Source of the DNA: an uncultured Methylococcaceae bacterium
GTDB taxonomy: Bacteria > Pseudomonadota > Gammaproteobacteria > Methylococcales > Methylomonadaceae
DNA: 6,706 nucleotides
Assembly: GCA_903839795.1 (NCBI GenBank)
Contig: CAIMDR010000328.1
Coordinates: 1 to 6,706, forward strand
Reading direction: 5' to 3'
Below are positions 1-5,360 of this stretch, piece by piece. The notes below the pieces were generated by a model, which saw nothing but the letters and a program-made list of their open reading frames with translations, ran no database searches and was not told where the DNA came from. Positions within the stretch are counted from its first letter, which is position 1; each line of letters starts with the position of its first letter. A program made the position numbers and the translations under genes.

Positions 1-3000
1 AAACTCAATCAGCGAGCCGGAATTAAATGAAAATAGTTTATTTATTGCCGCATTCCGCAGCGGATCTTTTTTTGCTTGCGCTACGGTATACAGCACATTA
101 ATTGCATCCGGATCAAAATCGATTCCATAATGCGTTACAACGTCTTGCCTTATACCTAGTGAATACCCCGAATCATGCAACAAAGTTAAGCCGATGCTAC
201 GATGTTCGGGTGTATTTTTAGAAAAGAGGATAACCGGACAGAAAGCCTGTAACTCTTCATCGGTACTGAAACATATTTGTTCGATATCGGTTAATTGCTG
301 ATTGGGTGATGCCCCGGATTTATTTTTTACAACAGCGCTTTGCAGGGGGAAGCTCGGCGTCTTTTGTTCCAAGTGCTTATCTTTGGCGTCAGGATCGGAC
401 AAGAAAACTGAATGCAGCGACCCAATAAGCATAGAGGGTTCTGCTGACAGGCTCTCATTCGACCAAATCTTCAACGCTGTTGACCGAAGTTCAGGATGGG
501 CAATAATTCTTCGGTAGTCTTCCATTGATAAAGGGATTTTTTCGCGCAACAGCTCATGCAGTGCCCATTGATTGGTTGATAGTTCCTGATCCAGCCAAGC
601 CCGATGTAACAGGGGGATGCGCTCAGCTTGCTTTTGAGCGTAAACGGCTTGAAATGCCAACGCCCTTATATTTCCTTGTGGCGCTTGAGTTTGCCGGTTT
701 AACCAAGCAACACTCGCCTGATCGGTCAGGTGTTGCCGAATGGCAATCCATCGCTGGATTGAATTGATGGCTTTTTCCGTTGGTTCTAAATTAGGTGGGA
801 ATTTGTCAAAGGCAACATGAGCAAGCTGCTTTAATTGTTCTGAATCAAATAAGGCAACTTCATCACCCCGATCCAGTAAATCAGCCAGCACATCCAAACG
901 CTTTTCTACCGGTATCGTTTCAAAACCATCTTGCCCCATGACATAGGATGCCAGTGTTTTTGATACAGACGCATCCCCCAAACGTTTTAGTGCGATAAAA
1001 CTATTCGCAGTAACCTGCGGTGATTGGGTGCCGTCTGATAGTAAACTCAGAAGATGTGGTAACGCTTTACCTTGCCGAATCAATCCCAGAGTGCGCACAA
1101 TTTCTGCTTGCACAGAAGGATCAGTGTCTTGCAAATGATCGAGCAATGAATGCACGCCACGAAAACGCTCTGCATTGGCCAAAGCACGCGCGGCGGCAAT
1201 ACGTACCTTGGACTCTGGATCGTCGAGCAAACGGATCAGGTAAGGAATGGCAAGATATTTTCGATGAACAACCGCCTCTTCTTCCTGAAAAAAGAAGGCA
1301 AAGCAATCGGCGAGCGCGATTCTGACTACCGGCTCTTTATGAGAGAACAAGCGTAACAACCACCTGATTGACGTTTCGGCTTCATAACTCTGCAACCCCT
1401 GTATTGCGGCAACGACATTCGAAGCGTCCTTATCATCCAGGCTCTGTATCAGTAAACTTAACCCCTGAGCGGACTTTGAGCGAGATGAAGTGGTGATAAC
1501 TTCACGACGAACCAGTGCATTATTATCATTGGCAGCGATGGCCAGTTCAGTCCAAAGGTTATCATCATGCCCGGATTGTCCAAGCATCCTGACATACCGG
1601 ACACGGATTTCGGCTTGATCGGCTCCGAGTTTTAAGCGCAAATTCTGACTAGGCGAACCTTCCGCTAAAGCAATAGGCAATTCATGAATCTCATCATGAT
1701 TTTCCTCGATCAACCAGTAACGATCGGCCTGTACTTTTTGAACAGTTTGTTTGAAACCACTAGGCCAATTAACAATGATTTGGTCAATTTTATTTTCAGC
1801 TCCCAAGCCAAAAATTATTCTTTTATCGCTATCGGATAGAAAACCTTCACCACTGACGACTGATCGAATCTGGCTTCCATTGGGTGTAATGAGTTGCACT
1901 TTCGCACCCACGCCATCCCTGTTGGATTTTGTACCGATCAGTTTCAGACCCAGCCAATGTTGTTTGGGCGATTCATTAACGAGATACTGACCCAAATCAT
2001 TATTATGCACACTGTATAGATCGACATCGCCATCATTGTCGAAGTCAGCCGCTACAGTGCCTCGAGCCGATTGCGTATCTTGCAGAGCAATGCCGGACGA
2101 TGCCGTTACATCAGTAAAATAACCGCTACCCGTATTAAGCAAAAGTTGTTTGGATTGTCCTTGAGTCACTTTGGCAGTATCCGGATCTGGTTCAAGAAGT
2201 CCTGCTGAGACAAAAACATCGTTGAGACCATCATTGTTAAAATCCTGAACGATTGTCGACCAAGCAGAAAGATTCAGAAACTGATTGGCACCGATTCCGA
2301 TTTCCCGCGCACGATCCTTATACTGCGTTTTTCCGTCAACAGATCGTTCATTAATTAAAGCGACCGTGTTTTCTCCAGTTGAACTGGCGATTACAAGGTC
2401 AATATCACCATCATTATCCAGATCACCTGACGAGACTCCTCGATTACCCAATGCCGAGCGGAGTCCCAATGCCTGACTGCCTGGCTCAAAGTGCTCTCCA
2501 TCTTTATTCAAATAAGACGTGTTTGAACCTGTGCCACGCTCATTGGTGATCAACAGATCCGGCAACTCATCACTATTTATATCCTGCCAACTCACATCCA
2601 GCGTTCTGCCATCCGAGTCAATTACCTCGGATTGTCCAGCAACTTCTTTAAATTTTAACCCTCCCCTATTAAGGTAGAGTTGATTGGGTTGAGCCTGATA
2701 GAGACTCGCATCGAAGGTATTCTTTTTTTCTCCGGCAAACTGGCTATTTGCCTCAAAGGTTTTGTTACCTTTTTTAAAATCGATAAAATTACCTATGTAA
2801 ATATCCAGCAGCCCATCACCATTAAAATCGGCTGCTGCTGCCGATGTTGACCAAAATTCACTGGTCATTCCACTTTCCTGGGTAATATCAGTGAATGTTC
2901 CATTACCGTTATTGCTGTATAACAACTTGGCTTCTTTTCCTGTCACTAATAGGTCGGCATCGCCATCATTATCAAAATCTCCGGCCAAACAACCCATACC

Positions 3001-3459
3001 CCAAATTTTTTTATCTAAACCGCTTGCGGATGTCGTATCGCGAAATCCCAATCCTCTTTCATTTAAATAGAGCAAATTACCTTGAGACAACTGCCACCAG
3101 TACTGCTTTCCATAATAACGGGTATGGCCTGAACCATTAACCACAAAAAGATCGACCCACCCATCATTATTAAAATCAGCGGCACAAGCACCAGAACCTA
3201 GCACTTCATCAATACCCGCCAACTGTTCATCGCCTTGTTGATGGATGAAATTAAGACCTACTTCTAAAGTCCTATCGACAAAAGTAACATTCAATTGCTT
3301 CTTTTTTTGAACTAATTGATCGGTGCCGAGGGTTTCGGCTGCATAAGGAAATCCAAAAGGAATAAATGTCGGTGTTCTATAGACAACCAAACCAAGTATG
3401 ACTCTAAAAATAACAACAAATAGTACCTTAAGTTTATTTGCAAAAATACTTAGCAACAT
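1..3459 (-). CDS. Large exported FG-GAP/VCBS propeller + ASPIC/UnbV + HEAT-repeat protein (CRTAC1-like), 3' end outside window
   Basis: The reading frame stays open for 1153 codons from ATG at 3459 to the window edge, so the C-terminus is missing. The N-terminus has a hydrophobic segment at about residues 12-27 and a possible signal-peptidase site near Y39-A-A-E42, so export or membrane anchoring is likely. Seven DxDxDG-type calcium loops start at residues 95, 161, 211, 293, 346, 406 and 472 (for example DFNNDGWVD and DFDNDGDVD), the count expected for one seven-bladed propeller. The fourth, DINSDELPD, has lost its glycine. An ASPIC/UnbV domain follows at about 513-575 (NRDGVGA, SGEGFLSDSD, FGLG, WPSG). 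Residues about 636-835 look like HEAT repeats, for example LIRLLDDPESKVRIAAARAL. Residues from about 840 on look helical but unassigned. CRTAC1-like proteins are usually extracellular and calcium-binding; the substrate or partner here is unknown. Binding or scaffolding is inferred, since no catalytic motif was seen. Confidence 0.93.
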   Translation of the reverse strand, partial: MLLSIFANKLKVLFVVIFRVILGLVVYRTPTFIPFGFPYAAETLGTDQLVQKKKQLNVTFVDRTLEVGLNFIHQQGDEQLAGIDEVLGSGACAADFNNDGWVDLFVVNGSGHTRYYGKQYWWQLSQGNLLYLNERGLGFRDTTSASGLDKKIWGMGCLAGDFDNDGDADLLVTGKEAKLLYSNNGNGTFTDITQESGMTSEFWSTSAAAADFNGDGLLDIYIGNFIDFKKGNKTFEANSQFAGEKKNTFDASLYQAQPNQLYLNRGGLKFKEVAGQSEVIDSDGRTLDVSWQDINSDELPDLLITNERGTGSNTSYLNKDGEHFEPGSQALGLRSALGNRGVSSGDLDNDGDIDLVIASSTGENTVALINERSVDGKTQYKDRAREIGIGANQFLNLSAWSTIVQDFNNDGLNDVFVSAGLLEPDPDTAKVTQGQSKQLLLNTGSGYFTDVTASSGIALQDTQSARGTVAADFDNDGDVDLYSVHNNDLGQYLVNESPKQHWLGLKLIGTKSNRDGVGAKVQLITPNGSQIRSVVSGEGFLSDSDKRIIFGLGAENKIDQIIVNWPSGFKQTVQKVQADRYWLIEENHDEIHELPIALAEGSPSQNLRLKLGADQAEIRVRYVRMLGQSGHDDNLWTELAIAANDNNALVRREVITTSSRSKSAQGLSLLIQSLDDKDASNVVAAIQGLQSYEAETSIRWLLRLFSHKEPVVRIALADCFAFFFQEEEAVVHRKYLAIPYLIRLLDDPESKVRIAAARALANAERFRGVHSLLDHLQDTDPSVQAEIVRTLGLIRQGKALPHLLSLLSDGTQSPQVTANSFIALKRLGDASVSKTLASYVMGQDGFETIPVEKRLDVLADLLDRGDEVALFDSEQLKQLAHVAFDKFPPNLEPTEKAINSIQRWIAIRQHLTDQASVAWLNRQTQAPQGNIRALAFQAVYAQKQAERIPLLHRAWLDQELSTNQWALHELLREKIPLSMEDYRRIIAHPELRSTALKIWSNESLSAEPSMLIGSLHSVFLSDPDAKDKHLEQKTPSFPLQSAVVKNKSGASPNQQLTDIEQICFSTDEELQAFCPVILFSKNTPEHRSIGLTLLHDSGYSLGIRQDVVTHYGIDFDPDAINVLYTVAQAKKDPLRNAAINKLFSFNSGSLIEF

Positions 3460-3466
3460 ACGCAAG

Positions 3467-3471
3467 CCCTT
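3467..3471 (-). promoter_or_regulatory. Ribosome binding site of the FG-GAP/UnbV gene
   Basis: Read on the minus strand, AAGGG lies seven bases before the ATG at 3459. This spacing supports that start. The next in-frame methionine is around residue 150, inside the propeller, so it cannot be the true start. Confidence 0.6.
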
Positions 3472-3677
3472 AACAGAAAGTCAGCCTTTACTTTGAACCC
3501 GATTCAGACCGATTAGGTCGTTGAAAAAACCGTGGCATTTACTGGATTAAAGGGAGCTTTTATTAAGGTATAATTCCATAAAAAACATCACCTAATGATA
3601 CCAAAACAATATGTAATCGATGTTCAATTTTTTAAATACACTAATTAAAAAAATGGTCATTGTAAATAAATTATTTT

Positions 3678-3730
3678 TTATAGTTATGCCATTTTAGTGA
3701 TATTTCTATTTTCAAAATAGACAACTATAA
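3678..3730. repeat. Nested inverted repeat in AT-rich DNA
   Basis: TTATAGTT (3678-3685) is the exact reverse complement of AACTATAA (3723-3730). Inside the loop sits a second perfect palindrome, CTATTTT-C-AAAATAG (3706-3720). The pair could be a regulatory hairpin, a binding site or the end of a decayed element. In DNA this AT-rich, palindromes of this length can also arise by chance. Confidence 0.4.
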
Positions 3731-3874
3731 CTTGCTTGGATGAAATCGTAGTCAAAAAATCAATTTATCAAGCATTGATGACACCTGCTAATAATATTAA
3801 CTTATTGTTATTTAATGATTTTTTTATTTTTGATAATTTTCATGTTGCAGGTCAATAGTTCCGAAAAAATTCAG

Positions 3875-3880
3875 TATAAT
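3875..3880 (+). promoter_or_regulatory. Candidate -10 box of the structured RNA
   Basis: A perfect TATAAT ends seven bases before the point where strong RNA structure begins (about 3888), which is where transcription from it would start. The -35 is weak: TTGCAG at 3845-3850 is 24 bases away, too far, and the hexamer at the standard distance (TCAATA) is poor. The call rests on the -10 and its position. Confidence 0.45.
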
Positions 3881-3886
3881 TTATGT

Positions 3887-4098
3887 CAGAGCCATGCGTG
3901 GAGTCATGGTCACCGCTTGGGCTGGGCAGGAAAGGCTAACGCCTATTTCACTCTAAGACTAATCTCTTAGTGGGTCTTGATGTAGCAATAACTACGTTAC
4001 TTGGCGCAGGATGAATCAATGCTATCAGGGCTTTAAGAGAAACATCCACCGTCTGCTTTGAAGTTAGGTGCGGACTCTCACGGAGAGGTTCATCAATG
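3887..4098 (+). ncRNA. Structured non-coding RNA, HEARO / IscB omega-RNA-like, without an adjacent iscB
   Basis: About 210 bases fold into a compact series of helices. These are CCATG/CATGG (3892-3896 with 3905-3909), AGGC-TAAC-GCCT (3933-3944), CTAAGA/TCTTAG (3953-3958 with 3965-3970), GTAG/CTAC extended by GU pairs (3979-3985 with 3992-3998), GTCTGC/GCGGAC (4051-4056 with 4070-4075) and TCTC/GAGA (4076-4079 with 4083-4086). A long-range helix, GATGAATC/GGTTCATC (4010-4017 with 4087-4094), encloses the last two. GGATG (4009-4013) could alternatively pair with CATCC (4043-4047). The segment GATGAATCAATGCTATCAG and the CTCTC hairpin near the 3' end resemble my memory of HEARO/IscB omega-RNA. 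In that class the guide is at the 5' end and the RNA lies just upstream of iscB. Here no IscB-like protein follows, so it may be a solitary or decayed locus. That it is a structured RNA is fairly safe; the family name is less so, and the ends are approximate. Confidence 0.6.
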
Positions 4099-4114
4099 CA
4101 ACTCAATGTCTGCA

Positions 4115-4133
4115 ATTGGCAGGAGCTGCCAGT
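4115..4133 (+). other. Strong hairpin downstream of the structured RNA
   Basis: ATTGGCAG (4115-4122) and CTGCCAGT (4126-4133) form an 8-bp stem with one GU pair and the 3-base loop GAG. No T run follows, so it is not a classical terminator. It could be the last helix of the RNA or a subterminal hairpin of a mobile element. Confidence 0.45.
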
Positions 4134-4155
4134 CAGTTTCAACCAAAAATCAACA

Positions 4156-4168
4156 CACTCTCGGAGTG
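4156..4168 (+). other. Short hairpin, possible element-end structure
   Basis: CACTC-TCG-GAGTG is a perfect 5-bp stem with a 3-base loop. It lies just before the decayed C-rich repeat. IS200/IS605-family elements, to which IscB elements are related, carry small subterminal hairpins, but nothing else here proves an element end. Confidence 0.3.
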
Positions 4169-4171
4169 GCT

Positions 4172-4210
4172 TGCCCCTAACCCCTCTTTTTCAAAGCCGG
4201 AGACTGAATA
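4172..4210 (+). repeat. Decayed copy of a C-rich dispersed repeat (copy 1)
   Basis: The stretch CCCCTAACCCCTCTTTTTCAA and the bases up to TGAATA align, with one gap, to the better-preserved copy at 4722-4760 in the same orientation. The inverted arm that should read AAAGGGGG has become AAAGCCGG, so the hairpin is partly lost. Repeats of this type are common between genes in many bacteria. Confidence 0.5.
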
Positions 4211-4223
4211 ATTACCCTCAAAC

Positions 4224-4589
4224 CTAATCTATATTTTCGTACACTTTTTCTGTAAATCTCGGCGTACAAATGGCTAAAAAAACCAGATCTTCAGTACCAC
4301 TATTGGTAATTCTTTGTGGACACAAGGACGGAATAATAACCACATCGCCAACTGATAGCGGTTGTGGCTCCCGTTCACCGACTTCAACGGTTGCCTGCCC
4401 TGACAAAATGACGTATCGCTCGACAACCTCGGTTAAGCGGTGCAATTTGGTTGTTACCCCCGGTTTAACTCGGGCTCTGGCAATAGATACATCGGGATCT
4501 GCCGGTGAGTTTGATAATTCTAAAATAAAACAGCCTTCGTCAAAATAGTATTCCTCGGCTTCATTGGCTTTTAAGATGTGTGTTTGCAT
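4224..4589 (-). CDS. Small single-domain cupin protein, 121 residues, metal site incomplete
   Basis: The whole protein is one cupin fold. Motif 1 is seen as G44-x5-H50-x-L52-x4-E57-x6-G64, with leucine in place of the usual second histidine. Motif 2 is G81-D-x4-P87-x-L89-x2-Q92-x3-N96, with the usual glycine and third histidine replaced by L89 and Q92. Only H50 and E57 of the four common metal ligands remain, so ordinary dioxygenase-type metal chemistry is doubtful; a sensing or binding role, or a different metal site, is possible. The ending LAICTPRF looks like a recognisable subfamily signature, so the changes may be normal for its family. There is no signal peptide, so it is probably cytoplasmic. 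The start has only a weak purine-rich stretch (GAGAA) upstream. It stands alone between two copies of a C-rich repeat, with no operon partner. Substrate unknown. Confidence 0.85.
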   Translation of the reverse strand: MQTHILKANEAEEYYFDEGCFILELSNSPADPDVSIARARVKPGVTTKLHRLTEVVERYVILSGQATVEVGEREPQPLSVGDVVIIPSLCPQRITNSGTEDLVFLAICTPRFTEKVYENID

Positions 4590-4721
4590 GGATGATTTAT
4601 TCTCAAAAATACTCTATGGTGAGATTTATTGTTGGTGATTAAAACGCATTAAATACAGCGTATTTGATTGATTGGTAATCGTTCAGCCCCTGTCTTTGGC
4701 AAAGAGATTTTATTAGATAAA

Positions 4722-4760
4722 TCCCCCTCAATCCCCCTTTTTTAAAGGGGGAGGTGAATA
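4722..4760 (+). repeat. C-rich palindromic dispersed repeat (copy 2)
   Basis: TCCCCCTCAA is followed by the perfect inverted repeat CCCCCTTT-TTT-AAAGGGGG (4733-4751) and ends in TGAATA, as does copy 1 at 4172-4210. The rest of 4590-4807 shows no gene. The hairpin lies upstream of both the cupin (minus strand) and the transporter (plus strand). Confidence 0.6.
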
Positions 4761-4761
4761 C

Positions 4762-4791
4762 TTACATTGATTATTAAATTAATATTATAAG
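4762..4791 (+). promoter_or_regulatory. Possible promoter for the SMR transporter
   Basis: TTACAT (4762-4767) and TATAAG (4786-4791) are separated by 18 bases in an AT-rich stretch upstream of the attC-like site and the transporter. The match to sigma-70 boxes is only fair, and AT-rich DNA gives such hits easily. If it is real, the mRNA leader would contain the whole palindromic site at 4808-4893. Confidence 0.3.
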
Positions 4792-4807
4792 TTTCTGTAA
4801 AATAAGC

Positions 4808-4893
4808 ACCTAACGAAATACCCAACCGAAGCGGTTACAGACTTTACTCCTTTTATGCTTTTTCTGGCCCTGTCCGGCCAACTTACGTTAGGT
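4808..4893. other. attC-like recombination site (or structured leader) before the SMR gene
   Basis: The 86-base site is bounded by ACCTAACG (4808-4815) and its exact complement CGTTAGGT (4886-4893). These fit the integron attC outer boxes RYYYAAC and GTTRRRY, and the length is within the attC range. Inside are two hairpins, AACCG-AAG-CGGTT (4824-4836) and TGGCC-CTGTCC-GGCCA (4865-4880). The weak point is that the inner L boxes of a typical attC are not seen pairing with each other, so the fold is a three-way junction and not one long cruciform. The site ends ten bases before the transporter ATG, where the attC of a preceding cassette would be. The alternative is a leader RNA structure regulating the transporter. 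Confidence 0.4.
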
Positions 4894-4902
4894 TTATAAA
4901 CT

Positions 4903-5232
4903 ATGCAGTGGATCTATCTGGCAATAGCAATTGTATCTGAAGTTATTGCAACTTCCGCACTTAAAACCACCGAAGGTTTTACCCGTTGGGTTCCCTCATT
5001 GCTTGTCGTTATTGGTTATGCCGCGTCGTTTTACTTTCTTTCGCTCACCCTGCGCACTCTTCCACTCGGTATTGCTTATGCTATCTGGTCAGGTGTTGGC
5101 ATAGCCCTGCTCGCACTGATTGGCTGGATAATCTATCACCAGTCACTTAATAGTGCGGCCATTATCGGCATCACCCTTATCAGTGCGGGCGTGATTGTGC
5201 TCATGCTTTTTTCCAAGACGGCACTTGACTGA
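4903..5232 (+). CDS. Small multidrug resistance (SMR) family transporter, QacE/EmrE type
   Basis: At 109 residues and four hydrophobic helices, this is a full-length SMR protein of the inner membrane. Family members work as antiparallel dimers that exchange protons for cationic drugs or quaternary ammonium compounds. The essential membrane glutamate is E13 in IVSEVIATSALK (E14 in EmrE). GFTR, Y39, the P54-L-G-I-A-Y-A motif, W62 (EmrE W63) and SGVG follow, all in the expected places. The last helix ends at about residue 104 (LMLFSKT). Sequence details (SEVIATSALK, ASFYFLSL) are closer to the Qac/EmrE branch than to the guanidinium-exporting Gdx/SugE branch, so toxic cation efflux is the likelier job. 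The ATG is preceded only by a weak AGG ten bases away. The gene is convergent with mfd and has the attC-like site immediately upstream, suggesting it may have arrived as a gene cassette. Confidence 0.93.
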   Translation: MQWIYLAIAIVSEVIATSALKTTEGFTRWVPSLLVVIGYAASFYFLSLTLRTLPLGIAYAIWSGVGIALLALIGWIIYHQSLNSAAIIGITLISAGVIVLMLFSKTALD

Positions 5233-5250
5233 GTACAACGCTAACCCGGC

Positions 5251-5355
5251 TAAGGAACGTGCATAAAATAACTTGACCCTTTATATTTCCTCACCCCGGC
5301 CCCTCCCAGAGACAGAGGGAGTAAGATGCCGAAGTTATTTCATGCACGATCCTAA
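5251..5355. repeat. Palindromic MITE-like element between convergent genes
   Basis: The left arm TAAGGAACGTGCATAAAATAACTT is matched, as reverse complement, by the right arm ending TCCTAA, with 21 of 24 positions paired and the inner 17 differing at one base. The core (5275-5331) is C-rich and contains a second stem, CTCCC/GGGAG, around AGAGACAGA. It occupies nearly the whole gap between the stop codons of the SMR gene and mfd. A fold this long may slow or end transcription from either side, but there is no T tract. No transposase is present, so mobilisation would need one in trans. No clear target duplication was found. Confidence 0.65.
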
Positions 5356-5360
5356 TTTGT

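Larger units (their letters stand above)
3460..3870. other. AT-rich intergenic region, no gene seen
   Basis: This stretch holds the 5' leader of the minus-strand FG-GAP gene and then very AT-rich DNA with short A and T runs. I found no convincing reading frame on either strand. A small hairpin, GACC-GATTA-GGTC (3507-3519), lies in the leader. A TATAAT string occurs at 3569-3574 on the plus strand without a good -35 box; its complement, ATTATA, does not make a clear promoter for the minus-strand gene either. Confidence 0.6.

Noticed and set aside
302..1356. Several short plus-strand frames, and one minus-strand frame in another register, over the left-hand gene
   Set aside because: All lie within the long minus-strand frame that shows clear domains; their translations show no family features.
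3887..4098. Group II intron or retron RNA
   Set aside because: I see no domain V hairpin with its usual AGC/GNRA pattern, no intron 5' GUGYG start, no msr-msd layout and no reverse transcriptase nearby.
3948..4142. A 64-codon minus-strand frame across the structured RNA
   Set aside because: It lies antisense to the dense helices, has no recognisable domain, and no convincing ribosome binding site. The RNA reading explains the region better.
4270..4548. A 92-codon plus-strand frame opposite the cupin
   Set aside because: It is antisense to a protein with a clear cupin pattern and has no recognisable features of its own.
4172..4760. CRISPR array from the recurring C-rich units
   Set aside because: There are only two diverged copies, over 500 bases apart, with a gene between them and no regular spacers.
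4808..4902. Guanidine riboswitch upstream of the SMR gene
   Set aside because: The hairpin loops lack the ACGR sequence of guanidine-II, the guanidine-I core was not found, and the transporter looks like the Qac/EmrE branch and not Gdx.
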